This document shows, one piece after another, positions 51,937 through 60,810 of a stretch of DNA of 64,000 bases (position 1 is the stretch's first letter; each line of letters starts with the position of its first letter). Under the pieces are notes generated by a model, which was not told the origin of the DNA, did no database searches, and saw only the letters and a program-made list of their open reading frames with translations. The position numbers were made by a program, and so were the translations under genes. Source of the stretch: Virgibacillus profundi (GTDB lineage: Bacteria > Bacillota > Bacilli > Bacillales > Amphibacillaceae); assembly GCF_002287375.1 (NCBI RefSeq), contig NZ_NPOA01000014.1, forward strand, positions 62,001 to 126,000. The letters are read 5' to 3'.

Positions 51937-53541
51937 CTAGTAAGGTTCTGCGTCATGCCCTTTATCGACAGCTTGTTCTGGTGCCTTTTCAGCATCTTTA
52001 TTTCCGAGTGGGTTTTTGCTTGTACCATCTTTTCCTGCACTTTCCAATCCTTCTCTTAAGCGGCGACCGTATTCTTCGTCTGCTTCCTCAGCAAGTGCAA
52101 TCATTTTATCTTGAATTCTCTGGTCACATTGTGAAATATCTCCAACAAGATTGGAAATTAATTCATCCCTCTCCCAGTCTTCAAACATGCGAAAGGTTTC
52201 TCCAGCCTGCTTTGTATTATCATCTCGATCAATCGATTCACGTACAAGGTTTCCTTCAATCTTTGGTGTGTGTTCTTTTCCGAGCTGTTCTGCTTCTTTT
52301 AACCCACCTAAAATAGATGGTTCGTAGTTTACATGTGGATTTTGCCCAGGTGCTTTATCATTTTCGTGGCGTTGTTGCCCGCCTTCCTGGTTTGTTGCTA
52401 CACGCTTTTTGGCTGCATTGATTGGGATTTGCAAATAGTTCGCACCTCCACGATATCGCTGTGTGTCAGAATACGAAAATGTCCGTCCCTGAAGCATCTT
52501 GTCATCTGAGAAATCAAGCCCATCGACAAGTACACCCGTTCCAAAAGCAGATTGCTCAACCTCTGTAAAGTAATTTTCCGGATTTTTATTTAAGGTCAAT
52601 TTTCCAACCGGTAGCCATGGGAACTGATCTTCAGGCCATAATTTTGTATCGTCAAGTGGATCAAAATCAAGTTCCGGATGTGGGCCGTCCTCCATAATTT
52701 GTACAAACAACTCCCATTCCGGGTAATCACCAGCCTCAATAGCTTCGTATAAATCCTGTGTGGCATGGTTGAAATTAGTTGCCTGAATCTCATTTGCCTC
52801 TTTAACTGTCAGATTTTTGATACCTTGTTTCGGCTCCCAGTGGTATTTTACCAGCACTGCTTTACCATCCTTGTTCACCCATTTATATGCGTTCACACCA
52901 GATCCCTGCATCATCCGATAATTTGCAGGAATCCCCCAAGGAGAATAAATAAATGTAACCATATGGAAGGATTCTGGTGAATTCGAACAAAAGTCAAAAA
53001 AACGCTCACTATCCTGTATATTTGTCACAGGATCCGGTCTAAATGCATGAATCATATCAGGGAACTTCATGGCATCACGGATAAAAAAGATTTTTATATT
53101 GTTTCCAACTAAATCCCAGTTGCCATCCTCTGTGTAAAATTTAACCGCAAATCCACGTGGATCCCGAAGTGTTTCCGGTGAATGCGTCCCATGTACAACT
53201 GTTGAAAAACGGACGAAAACAGGAGTCTGCTTGCCTTTTTCCTGAAAAAGTTTAGCCCGTGTATATGTTGACACGGGTTCATCACCGACTGTTCCATATG
53301 TCTCAAAATAACCATGTGCACCAGCACCACGTGCATGTACGATGCGCTCAGGTACTTTCTCCCGATCAAAGTGGCTGATCTTTTCGATGTAGTCATAGTT
53401 TTCCAGCATTGCCGGACCACGGTTACCAACTGTTCTTAAGTTCTGATTGTTTGTAACCGGTTGTCCTTGCCTGGTGGTTAATGTGTCTTCGTTTTCTATG
53501 TGTGTTTCGGTCTTTTTGCTATTTGGTTGATCCTTGGTCAT
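51937..53541 (-). CDS. Haem catalase (KatX/KatA-like)
   Basis: A 534-aa monofunctional catalase. The catalytic His is in [14 protein letters not shown], Asn lies in [12 protein letters not shown], and the haem-ligand Tyr is in [19 protein letters not shown]-binding clade-3 features are present. The C-terminus carries a charged extension ([20 protein letters not shown]). Several runs ([24 protein letters not shown]) recall B. subtilis KatX, but the spore or vegetative role cannot be read from the sequence. Divergent to plsC. Confidence 0.9.
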   Translation of the reverse strand: MTKDQPNSKKTETHIENEDTLTTRQGQPVTNNQNLRTVGNRGPAMLENYDYIEKISHFDREKVPERIVHARGAGAHGYFETYGTVGDEPVSTYTRAKLFQEKGKQTPVFVRFSTVVHGTHSPETLRDPRGFAVKFYTEDGNWDLVGNNIKIFFIRDAMKFPDMIHAFRPDPVTNIQDSERFFDFCSNSPESFHMVTFIYSPWGIPANYRMMQGSGVNAYKWVNKDGKAVLVKYHWEPKQGIKNLTVKEANEIQATNFNHATQDLYEAIEAGDYPEWELFVQIMEDGPHPELDFDPLDDTKLWPEDQFPWLPVGKLTLNKNPENYFTEVEQSAFGTGVLVDGLDFSDDKMLQGRTFSYSDTQRYRGGANYLQIPINAAKKRVATNQEGGQQRHENDKAPGQNPHVNYEPSILGGLKEAEQLGKEHTPKIEGNLVRESIDRDDNTKQAGETFRMFEDWERDELISNLVGDISQCDQRIQDKMIALAEEADEEYGRRLREGLESAGKDGTSKNPLGNKDAEKAPEQAVDKGHDAEPY

Positions 53542-53732
53542 TCACTACCATCCTTTATTTATTATTTTTGAGCATAAAACTCTAAGGTTTTTTTCCGCTA
53601 TGTTTAAGTGTGCCCAATTAGAGCAAAATAATAATTAAAATTAAAAGATGAGTAATAATAATTTGGTACCAGATCTTAATACTATATGCTAAAATAGAGT
53701 TAATGTTATTTAAGATAGAAGAGGGGATTACC

Positions 53733-54323
53733 ATGTATTATTTTGCAGCTTATTTAGTAAAGTTAATTTTAAGTTTGTTTGGCAGAATAAAAACCTATCA
53801 AAAAGAAAATCTGCCTAAAACAGGTGGCTATATAATTGCATGTACCCATACAGGGTGGGTTGATATATTATGGCTTGGCGTTTCTGTATTACCTACGAAA
53901 ATATTTTATATGGCTAAAAAAGAACTGTTTCAAACACGTTTTCTAAAATGGCTAATGGGAAAGTTACATGCATTTCCGGTTGATCGGGAAAATCCCGGGC
54001 CAAGTACAATAAAAATTCCGCGTAAACTGCTAAAGCAAGATAAAGTAGTGGGGATCTTTCCCAGTGGAACAAGAACGAGTGAGGAAGCACCATTAAAAAG
54101 AGGGGCGGTAACCATTGCTGCCTATTCAAAGGTTCCAATTGTACCTGTCGCTTATGCCGGGCCAAATAATTTTAAAGAATTATTTAAACGAAAGAAACCT
54201 AAGATTATTTTCGGGGAACCAATAAATTTATCCGAAAACCACCCGAAAAAAGAGGCTATGGAAATCATGATGGATGAGCTTAATACAGAATTACACAGGT
54301 TACAGAAAGAATTACAAAATTAA
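53733..54323 (+). CDS. 1-acyl-sn-glycerol-3-phosphate acyltransferase (PlsC-like)
   Basis: A 196-aa membrane-associated acyltransferase: an N-terminal hydrophobic helix, the HX4D catalytic motif HTGWVD (about residues 38-43), FPSGTRTSEEAPLKRG (motif III) and VPIVPVAYAGP (motif IV). It acylates lysophosphatidate to phosphatidate. ATG 53733 follows GAGGGG; a 10-codon extension is unsupported. Divergent from catalase; terminator downstream. Confidence 0.87.
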   Translation: MYYFAAYLVKLILSLFGRIKTYQKENLPKTGGYIIACTHTGWVDILWLGVSVLPTKIFYMAKKELFQTRFLKWLMGKLHAFPVDRENPGPSTIKIPRKLLKQDKVVGIFPSGTRTSEEAPLKRGAVTIAAYSKVPIVPVAYAGPNNFKELFKRKKPKIIFGEPINLSENHPKKEAMEIMMDELNTELHRLQKELQN

Positions 54324-54335
54324 ATCTACTTATCG

Positions 54336-54370
54336 AGCAGCCACGTTTTCAATAATGCGGCTGCTTTTTT
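54336..54370 (+). terminator. Intrinsic terminator after plsC
   Basis: AGCAGCC (54336-54342) pairs with GGCTGCT (54359-54365), with T6 after it. Confidence 0.85.
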
Positions 54371-54412
54371 ATTTGAAGTTTTTAATCGTGAAAATACTAA
54401 CCAATGAGCCCC

Positions 54413-54460
54413 TCCATCCAAAGACGTAGAAACCCTAATTTTAAAGGAGGGTATTTTTGC
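54413..54460 (+). other. Hairpin in the plsC-small gene gap
   Basis: CCCTCC and GGAGGG (about 54413 and 54448) can pair, followed by TATTTTTG. It is perhaps a second terminator or a leader structure of the small gene at 54554. Confidence 0.35.
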
Positions 54461-54553
54461 TGTGATATTTCAGTCGCCATGCCGAAGACTGGGGAGGTAA
54501 TTCCATATAGTATAAACATTATAAGAAATATAAAAACGAAGGGAAGAAAATAG

Positions 54554-54721
54554 ATGATGAATTATCATTATAATGTTTATAAGGAGTTAGCGGATGCACG
54601 TATGAAAGATTTGCAAAAGATTACCTTTGAACAAAAGAGATATGCTAAAGTCAAACGTAGGAGTCCGGTAAAAAAAAAGGGTGCGTTCCATGTTTCAAAA
54701 AGTTGGTGGACTAAAAAGTAA
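54554..54721 (+). CDS. 55-aa basic protein, unknown
   Basis: A short reading frame: ATG 54554 (or 54557), stop TAA 54719-54721. AAGGGAAG sits about 6 bp before the start. The protein is strongly basic, rich in Lys, Arg and Tyr, and ends SWWTKK; it includes FEQKRYAKVKRRSPVKKKG. Good codon composition and a proper ribosome site suggest a real gene. No family recognised. A GCCTCCTT/AAGGAGGC hairpin (54740-54764) follows. Confidence 0.55.
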   Translation: MMNYHYNVYKELADARMKDLQKITFEQKRYAKVKRRSPVKKKGAFHVSKSWWTKK

Positions 54722-54739
54722 GCTTGCAGTTCATAAGAC

Positions 54740-54764
54740 GCCTCCTTGCAATGGTTAAGGAGGC
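54740..54764. terminator. Hairpin after the 55-aa gene
   Basis: A perfect 8-bp stem GCCTCCTT (54740-54747) with AAGGAGGC (54757-54764). It has no T-run, so it is a weak terminator candidate. Confidence 0.45.
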
Positions 54765-54822
54765 AAACGTGACGAGCTTCAAGCAGATACTTTGTTTGCC
54801 GAAAAGGCTGAATGCAGCTATT

Positions 54823-55593
54823 TTATTCACCTGGAATTAATCGCACGGTTATTTCTTCATAGGGCGTTTGTTCATAACCTTTAAGTAATCCTTTATTAGT
54901 GATAAGCTTTTTTGCTACTGTTTTTTGTTTCAAAGTGATGTGTACTTCATTCTCAAAAGGGAATTCACTCATAGCAATAGTCTTGGTATCCATCCAATGC
55001 AGTTCTACTTTTTGTTGATTAAATCCATTTAACGAAGATGAGAGAGGTATTCCATTTTTGAAAAAGCGGTGCTCATTTTCTTTTGTAACTCCAGGCTCAT
55101 TTAAACAAATATAAAGGGATAGGTTATCACCAAGCTGAATAAGGCTGTAGTGGTGGTTAAACAAACGTTTGTGTAACATTTTGAAGGAGTCAAAAATTCG
55201 CTTTTGCCGTAATTCCTCTGCTTTAACAAAGGATTGTGCTTCCGTTGAAGTATTATTTAATAAAAAGCGTTTATAATGCTCACTGCATAAAAGTGCCGCA
55301 TAAGCGTCAACCTTTTCTACTTCATCGATGCCATTTTTATAAAGTACTATTTTGGGAAGTGTAGGAAAATCAACGAAGGTATAAGGTGCCTGGCTTTCAT
55401 CATTCCAGAAAGGCTGCTTGTCGAATGGATGCCATCCACAGTCATGTTTGTAGATAGCATACTCAACAGATTTTCTAAAATCCTGTCCTTTAAATAATGA
55501 GCTCTTCCATTTGGACATTATATCTCCTGACACTATAGCATGGTTGTCCTGCTCGATCAGAACAAAATCATCCGAGCGCTCTCTAACAATCAT
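54823..55593 (-). CDS. DUF3891 family protein
   Basis: A 256-aa soluble protein of the DUF3891 family. It shows a front MIVRERSDDFVLIEQDNHAIVSG (outer parts quoted), HDCGWHPFDKQPFW, and YAALLCSEHYKRF, with conserved His and Asp residues consistent with an HD-like metal site. Function is unknown. AAAGGATGATTTACG precedes the ATG. It stands alone downstream of queT, separated by that gene's terminator. Confidence 0.8.
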   Translation of the reverse strand: MIVRERSDDFVLIEQDNHAIVSGDIMSKWKSSLFKGQDFRKSVEYAIYKHDCGWHPFDKQPFWNDESQAPYTFVDFPTLPKIVLYKNGIDEVEKVDAYAALLCSEHYKRFLLNNTSTEAQSFVKAEELRQKRIFDSFKMLHKRLFNHHYSLIQLGDNLSLYICLNEPGVTKENEHRFFKNGIPLSSSLNGFNQQKVELHWMDTKTIAMSEFPFENEVHITLKQKTVAKKLITNKGLLKGYEQTPYEEITVRLIPGE

Positions 55594-55664
55594 CGTAAAT
55601 CATCCTTTCATTTATTTAAGCTTACCATTTTTCCAGTTATCAAAAAATTAAACTGCTTTACTCA

Positions 55665-55706
55665 CAAAAAACCGTTTCAAAAGGGTGCTTCCCCTCTGAA
55701 ACGGTT
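55665..55706 (-). terminator. Intrinsic terminator of queT
   Basis: On the minus strand a perfect 10-bp stem (55706-55697 with 55679-55670) is followed by TTTTTTGTG. Confidence 0.85.
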
Positions 55707-55710
55707 ATTC

Positions 55711-56193
55711 TTATACAAGCGTATTAAATTTCAAGCGTTTATTCAATGCATACATAATCGGTATTCCAATAGCTAAAACTGCTAGTTCACCTGCAGCGGT
55801 CGTCAACCATGTAAGCAAGAAAGGAAATCCTAATGCCAGGTTAAGTTCAAATGCAATAATAAACATATTGAACGAGAATATTAGTGTGTTAGCAACAAGC
55901 AGAATCCATATGTTTTTAATGAATTTTGCCAGCAATATGATAATGAGTAATGAAATAGCAGAATGTGCTACACCAAAAATAAGATCATACATGCCTAAAG
56001 GTGAGAAAATATTAGTTATAAATACACCTAGTATGATTCCAAAGAAATACTTTTTGCTAAATACGATGAGGTGGTTAAACATTTCCGGGATCCGAAACTG
56101 GATGCTTGAAAATGCAAGTGGTTCAATTGCCAGTGAAACAGCTATATATAACGCAGCAATCAATCCATTGGCCACCAATGTTTTTAATTTCAT
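55711..56193 (-). CDS. queT: QueT-family preQ1/queuosine-precursor transporter
   Basis: A 160-aa ECF-type substrate-binding membrane protein with about six helices. It begins LVANGLIAALYIAVSLAIEPL, then has FSSIQFRIPEMFNHL and YDLIFGVAHSAIS, QueT-family marks. It captures a queuosine precursor for a shared ECF energising module encoded elsewhere. The assignment is supported strongly by the preQ1-I riboswitch directly upstream (56202-56240). The ribosome site GGGAGG (56207-56202) is part of the aptamer's 3' end. Confidence 0.9.
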   Translation of the reverse strand: MKLKTLVANGLIAALYIAVSLAIEPLAFSSIQFRIPEMFNHLIVFSKKYFFGIILGVFITNIFSPLGMYDLIFGVAHSAISLLIIILLAKFIKNIWILLVANTLIFSFNMFIIAFELNLALGFPFLLTWLTTAAGELAVLAIGIPIMYALNKRLKFNTLV

Positions 56194-56201
56194 TAAAAAA
56201 T

Positions 56202-56240
56202 CCTCCCTAGTTTTTTATCGTGGGATGGTCACGAACCACG
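56202..56240 (-). promoter_or_regulatory. preQ1-I riboswitch upstream of queT
   Basis: Read on the minus strand from 56240: stem CGTGG, loop beginning TTCGTGACCA, then TCC, the closing CCACG, the A-rich linker ATAAAAAA and CTAGGGAGG. This reproduces the preQ1-I aptamer order (P1, C-rich loop, AAAAAACTA tail that forms the P2 pseudoknot). The pseudoknot tail merges with the ribosome site, so preQ1 binding should block translation initiation. Confidence 0.9.
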
Positions 56241-56371
56241 TGTCCTAAGGTAAATCTCAGAGACTATTATATTATAAAGGTTTATGGAACAAAATCAAGA
56301 GTGGAAAAAATATTCTCTGTTAAAAAAGTTTATGTAAAAAATTCGAGTGAAACTTTAATGTGAATTTTAAT

Positions 56372-56415
56372 TTGACAAAACAATCATAAGTTATTATAAT
56401 TACTTACATAAAGTA
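56372..56415 (+). promoter_or_regulatory. Consensus promoter and YodB/CatR-type operator of catE
   Basis: TTGACA (56372-56377), a 17-bp spacer and TATAAT (56395-56400) are a perfect consensus. Directly after it, TACT-N7-AGTA (56401-56415; arms widen to TTACTT/AAGTAA) matches the YodB/CatR inverted repeat exactly and covers the start site. This predicts tight repression and strong induction by quinones or catechols. Confidence 0.85.
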
Positions 56416-56467
56416 ACTAAGTATAAAATTGTAATAAATAATTGTTAAATGGGAGAGGGAAAATAAA

Positions 56468-57319
56468 ATGGAAAAGAAATTTTTTGAAAAACCAACGATA
56501 TATGTTGGTGAAGTTAATATAAAAGTAACAAACATGGAAAAATCATTGACTTTTTATAAAGAGATTATGGGATTTGACGTACTGGGGCAATCAGAGCGAA
56601 AAGCCGCCTTGACTGCAGATGGAAAGACGCCATTGTTAGTATTGGAACAACCATCCGGTATTATGCCAAAAGAGGAAAGGACAACCGGATTATATCATTT
56701 TGCAATTCTTTTGCCATCACGTGCAGACCTATCATCATTTTTAAAACATATGATTCAAACGAGAACTCGGATTGGAGCATCAGATCATTACGTTAGTGAA
56801 GCACTGTACCTTTCAGATCCGGATGGCAATGGGATTGAAGTATACCACGACCGTCTTGCTTCAGAATGGAGCTGGGCTGATGGCCAGGTTGCTATGGCAA
56901 CAGAACCTCTGGACGGGGATGGTCTGCTTGCGGAAAGCGAAAAAGAATGGGTGAGCCTTCCAAATGATACGGTGATGGGTCACATTCACTTACATGTAGC
57001 AGATTTAGAAAAAACGAGGGAGTTTTACATTACTGGTCTTGGTTTTAAGGTTGTAACGAATTATCCTGGTGCACTTTTTACATCAACTGGTGACTATCAT
57101 CACCACATCGGACTGAATGTATGGAATGGTGCAGGTGCTAAATCCCCGTCGAAGAACAGTGTGGGATTAAACTGGTTTACACTTATTTTTCCAGATGAAA
57201 ATACAAGGGATGAAGCAGTCAATCGCTTACAGAAAATTGGTGCTGAAGTGAAAAGAGAAGCTGATTATGTAATGACAGAGGATCCTTCTGGAAATGTTAT
57301 TCAGTTGAGAATTAATTAA
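56468..57319 (+). CDS. catE: Catechol 2,3-dioxygenase (VOC family, CatE-like)
   Basis: A 283-aa protein of two vicinal-oxygen-chelate repeats. The first opens VGEVNIKVTNMEKSLTFY; the second opens MGHIHLHVADLEKTREFY. Metal ligands are likely in HIHLHV, the TGDYHHHIGLN run and the C-terminal EDPSGN. It closely resembles B. subtilis CatE, an extradiol dioxygenase that cleaves catechols. The operator upstream supports this. catD (DoxX-like) is not adjacent. GGGAGAGGG precedes ATG 56468. Confidence 0.87.
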   Translation: MEKKFFEKPTIYVGEVNIKVTNMEKSLTFYKEIMGFDVLGQSERKAALTADGKTPLLVLEQPSGIMPKEERTTGLYHFAILLPSRADLSSFLKHMIQTRTRIGASDHYVSEALYLSDPDGNGIEVYHDRLASEWSWADGQVAMATEPLDGDGLLAESEKEWVSLPNDTVMGHIHLHVADLEKTREFYITGLGFKVVTNYPGALFTSTGDYHHHIGLNVWNGAGAKSPSKNSVGLNWFTLIFPDENTRDEAVNRLQKIGAEVKREADYVMTEDPSGNVIQLRIN

Positions 57320-57346
57320 AGCTAAGGTGTTGCATATATGATATGT

Positions 57347-57380
57347 AAAAAGCGAGGGATGTTGGTTCCCCGCTTTTTTT
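57347..57380 (+). terminator. Intrinsic terminator after catE
   Basis: AAAAAGCG (57347-57354) pairs with CGCTTTTT (57371-57378), with GGG/CCC inside. T7 follows. Confidence 0.8.
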
Positions 57381-57514
57381 ACGTTTACCCCTGGCTTTCA
57401 ATCCATTTTTTGTTTAGTATAGTTTGGGTTAGGGTAAGATACTGTATATCATTATTTTTGGTTTATTTAAGCTACATAGTAAAAATAAAAAATTATAGAA
57501 TGGAAAGGAACCTT

Positions 57515-59008
57515 ATGAAGAAAAAAGAGTCTTATAAAAATCCAGTATTTTTTATATCCGCAATTATCGTTGGGTTATTAGTCATCATTGGAGCATTCCT
57601 GCCAGAACAATTTGGTGCAGTAGCCCAAGCACTTTTCGACTTCACAACTATTAATTTCGGGTGGTTTTATTTATTCGCAGTATTTATTATCATCCTGTTC
57701 CTTGTTGGGATTTCTGTCAGTAAATACGGGAAAATGCGATTGGGACCTTCTGATTCTCGGCCGGAATACCCATTTTTCACATGGATTGGCATGCTGTTCT
57801 CAGCTGGTTTTGGGGTGTCCCTTGTTTTCTGGAGTGTTGCAGAACCGATGAGTCATTTTTTTGTCACTCCATTTCCTGGAGTGGAAGCCCAGTCGGAGGA
57901 AGCAGCGAGAATAGCAATGGGGTATTCCTTTTTTCATTGGGGAATCAGTCAATGGGCCGTCTTTGCAATTGCCGGACTTGCGATTGCCTTTCTTCAATTC
58001 AGGAAGAACAAAAGTGGATTAGTTTCTGCCGCAATAGAGCCAGTAGTAGGTAAAAACAAGGCAGTAGCAAATATGGTTAACATTTTGGCTGTAATTGCGA
58101 CCGTCATGGGTGTTGCGACAACAGTTGGTCTCTCATTTATTCAGCTAAACGGAGGGTTGTCATCTGTATTTAATATACCTAATAATATTGGCGTACAAGT
58201 CATTATTGCGCTCGTCATGCTGGTTGCTTATATGCTTTCCAGTGTTACAGGGCTAGACAAAGGGATTAAGTGGCTGAGCAATATCAATTTGGGGCTGGCT
58301 CTTCTAGTAATGGTAATTGTATTTTTCTTAGGGCCAACAGTGTTTATTTTAAACACCTTTGTACTTGGCATAGGTGATTATATTTCCAATTTCGTGCAGT
58401 ACAGTTTGCGATTAACACCATATGCAGGCGGTGATTGGGTTTACCAGTGGACCATTTTCTACTGGGCATGGGCAATCGCCTGGTCACCGTTTGTTGGGGC
58501 ATTCGTAGCCCGAGTATCCAGAGGCAGAACGGTCCGTGAATTTGTCAGCGGGGTTATGGTAGTACCACCAGCAATAGCCTGTGTCTGGATTGCAGTATTT
58601 GGCGGCACGGCAGTATATAGTGACTTAAACAATGGAACGCAAATTGCCGAGGCTGTAAACGATGATGTAACGGTAGCCCTCTTTGAAGCCTTGGGCGTTG
58701 TACCGTTTACAGACATTCTATCGATTATATCGATTCTGCTTATTTTCACATTCATGGTAACATCTGCGGACTCTGCTACTTATATTTTAGGAAGTATGAC
58801 ATCCAAGGGATCTCTGAATCCAGCGCTGATAACCAAAATTATTTGGGGTGTCCTTATAACAGCAATTGCCCTTGTATTATTATTTACAGGTGGATTGGGT
58901 GCATTGCAGACTGCATCATTAACAGCAGCATTGCCATTTACAGTTATTCTTCTGATTATGATTGTTTCGATTTTTAAAGAGCTTAAAAATAAAAATACCG
59001 AAAAGTAG
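57515..59008 (+). CDS. BCCT-family betaine/choline/carnitine transporter
   Basis: A 497-aa carrier with about 12 helices. BCCT marks are GMLFSAGFGVSLVFWSVAEP, GYSFFHWGISQWAVF, and the TM8 tryptophan segment WTIFYWAWAIAWSPFVG followed by RVSRGRTVREF. It imports compatible solutes with Na+, resembling OpuD. ATG 57515 has AAAGGAA upstream; a 59-codon upstream frame runs through the catE terminator and is spurious. Substrate within the family is not determined. Confidence 0.9.
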   Translation: MKKKESYKNPVFFISAIIVGLLVIIGAFLPEQFGAVAQALFDFTTINFGWFYLFAVFIIILFLVGISVSKYGKMRLGPSDSRPEYPFFTWIGMLFSAGFGVSLVFWSVAEPMSHFFVTPFPGVEAQSEEAARIAMGYSFFHWGISQWAVFAIAGLAIAFLQFRKNKSGLVSAAIEPVVGKNKAVANMVNILAVIATVMGVATTVGLSFIQLNGGLSSVFNIPNNIGVQVIIALVMLVAYMLSSVTGLDKGIKWLSNINLGLALLVMVIVFFLGPTVFILNTFVLGIGDYISNFVQYSLRLTPYAGGDWVYQWTIFYWAWAIAWSPFVGAFVARVSRGRTVREFVSGVMVVPPAIACVWIAVFGGTAVYSDLNNGTQIAEAVNDDVTVALFEALGVVPFTDILSIISILLIFTFMVTSADSATYILGSMTSKGSLNPALITKIIWGVLITAIALVLLFTGGLGALQTASLTAALPFTVILLIMIVSIFKELKNKNTEK

Positions 59009-59160
59009 GGCAGGGGCAGTTAATGAATGCATCAAAATAATCTTTTGAAACTAACTCCCGAATCCTTACGTAATATCTTATAATGCATTATCAGAATCAT
59101 TACACAGAAAATAGGGTAGGGATATGGTAATGACTTTACTAAGAAAAGGAAGAACTATTT

Positions 59161-60114
59161 ATGGCTTATGTACTATTGCTCGTTGGTTTCGGGTTATTAA
59201 TTAAAGGAGCAGATTATTTTGTTGAGGCTTCATCCAACATTGCAAGTTTGCTTCGGGTTCCACCAATTCTGATCGGATTAACAATTGTGGCTTTTGGAAC
59301 AAGTTCTCCGGAAGCAACAGTTAGTATCATTGCTGCCTTAGGAGGAAGTGCTGATGTTTCACTAGGGAATGTGGTGGGAAGTAATGTTTTTAATATTACG
59401 TTGGTTGTAGGGATAGCGGCAATTCTTTACCCATTAAAAGTAGAAAATGAAACAATTAAGAAAGAAGTTCCATTTACATTGCTCGCAAGTGGTGTATTAC
59501 TTGTACTGATGAGTGACGTGGTATTACAGGGATTCGGTAGTAATTTACTTACTCGTAGTGATGGTTTAATATTTTTATTGTTTCTATCCATCTTTATGTA
59601 TTATGTTATTGAAGTTGGCTTGAAAAGTCGTAAGGATTCAGCCAATGAGTCAGTTCCTGATGATATAACCTGGGGGAAAAATATATTATTCACTTTGATT
59701 GGTCTTGCAGCAATCATATTTGGTGGAAATCTAGTAGTACACAATGGAACTGAAATAGCTTATTCACTTGGAATGAGTGAAACACTTGTAGGGCTCACGA
59801 TTATTGCTATAGGAACATCGCTACCGGAGTTGGTGACTTCCATAACCGCAGCCCTTAAGAAGGAAAGTGAAATTGCACTGGGGAATATTGTGGGAAGTAA
59901 TATTTTCAATATATTATTTGTGCTTGGTGCCTCATCTGTAATAACCCCACTCGCTGTTAATGGTAAGGTTTTTATGGATGTTGTCATAATGATGCTCCTA
60001 ACCATTTTATTATTGGTCTTCTCAAGAACTAGTTTTAAAATAGGAAAATCCGAGGGTCTTATTCTAGTGGTTGGCTACGTTATATACCTGGTATACATTA
60101 TTTTGCGAAACTAA
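59161..60114 (+). CDS. Na+/Ca2+ exchanger family (CaCA, YrbG-like)
   Basis: A 317-aa exchanger with about ten helices and two alpha-repeats in inverted halves: AFGTSSPEATVS...LGNVVGSNVFNI and AIGTSLPELVTS...LGNIVGSNIFNI. The acidic residue in each GTS-PE motif is part of the ion site. It moves Ca2+ (or another cation) out in exchange for Na+ or H+. AAAAGGAAG precedes ATG 59161. Monocistronic. Confidence 0.9.
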   Translation: MAYVLLLVGFGLLIKGADYFVEASSNIASLLRVPPILIGLTIVAFGTSSPEATVSIIAALGGSADVSLGNVVGSNVFNITLVVGIAAILYPLKVENETIKKEVPFTLLASGVLLVLMSDVVLQGFGSNLLTRSDGLIFLLFLSIFMYYVIEVGLKSRKDSANESVPDDITWGKNILFTLIGLAAIIFGGNLVVHNGTEIAYSLGMSETLVGLTIIAIGTSLPELVTSITAALKKESEIALGNIVGSNIFNILFVLGASSVITPLAVNGKVFMDVVIMMLLTILLLVFSRTSFKIGKSEGLILVVGYVIYLVYIILRN

Positions 60115-60117
60115 AAG

Positions 60118-60152
60118 AAAACCGTTCTGCATATGTGTGCAGAACGGTTTTT
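60118..60152. terminator. Bidirectional terminator, exchanger / mhqD
   Basis: An AACCGTTCTGCA-type 12-14-bp stem (60118-60131 with 60138-60151) has a T-run each way. Confidence 0.9.
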
Positions 60153-60156
60153 CATG

Positions 60157-60759
60157 TTATATGGATGTATACCATTTCTCAGCTGCTTCCACTTCATCAA
60201 ATGTCAGCTGATGGCCTCTGTTTTCCCAATGCAATTTTACATGAGCACCTGCAGTTTCAAGTAAAGATTTAAGATCCTCAGATTCCTGTGCTGGACAGAT
60301 TGGATCATTTTTACCTGCTGCAATAAATACACCTTTACCTGATAGATCCGGTAAATCAATTCCTCTTCTAGGTACCATTGGGTGATGCAGGATTGCTCCT
60401 TTTAAAGCATCTTTATAATGAAATAGTAAGCTGGCAGCGATATTTGCACCATTTGAATAGCCAATTGCCATGATATTGTTTCGGTCAAATTCATATTTCT
60501 CGGCTGCTTCATCAAGAAATTCGTTTAATTCCTTCGTGCGGTTAATTAAATCTTCTTCGTCAAATACACCTTCAGCCAATCTGCGGAAAAATCTTGGCAT
60601 TCCATTTTCAAGTACGTTTCCCCGTACACTTAACACATTTGCACCTGCATCAATTTTATCTGCCAGTGGCAGGAGATCCTGTTCAGTTCCACCAGTTCCG
60701 TGAAGTAATAGCAATGTTGGCTTTGATGGATCGTTTCCTTTTTGAAAAATATGTTTCAT
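60157..60759 (-). CDS. mhqD: MhqD-like alpha/beta hydrolase
   Basis: A 200-aa carboxylesterase-like hydrolase with HGTGGTEQDL (oxyanion region), GYSNGAN (Ser of the nucleophile elbow), Asp in GKNDP and His in NRGHQLTF. The runs RGNVLENGMPRFFRRLAEG and GAILHHPMVPRRGI match MhqD of B. subtilis, which responds to methylhydroquinone. It lies 51 bp downstream of an MhqR-like regulator on the same strand, so the operon is mhqR-mhqD. AAAGGAG precedes the ATG. Confidence 0.87.
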   Translation of the reverse strand: MKHIFQKGNDPSKPTLLLLHGTGGTEQDLLPLADKIDAGANVLSVRGNVLENGMPRFFRRLAEGVFDEEDLINRTKELNEFLDEAAEKYEFDRNNIMAIGYSNGANIAASLLFHYKDALKGAILHHPMVPRRGIDLPDLSGKGVFIAAGKNDPICPAQESEDLKSLLETAGAHVKLHWENRGHQLTFDEVEAAEKWYTSI

Positions 60760-60810
60760 TATTTAAGCTCCTTTCTCTATATCAGCGTTCAACTTGAAAA
60801 TACATCATGA

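Noticed and set aside
53626-53640. PerR box upstream of catalase (AAATAATAATTAAAA, 12/15)
   Set aside because: Equally good 12/15 matches occur at other AT-rich sites in this window (for example near 9335 and 11197), so it has no weight alone.
57338-57514. 59-codon N-terminal extension of the BCCT carrier
   Set aside because: The frame runs through the catE terminator, and a ribosome site precedes ATG 57515, which gives normal family length.
59123-59203. Small reading frame before the Na+/Ca2+ exchanger
   Set aside because: It runs into the exchanger gene in another frame and lacks a ribosome site of its own.
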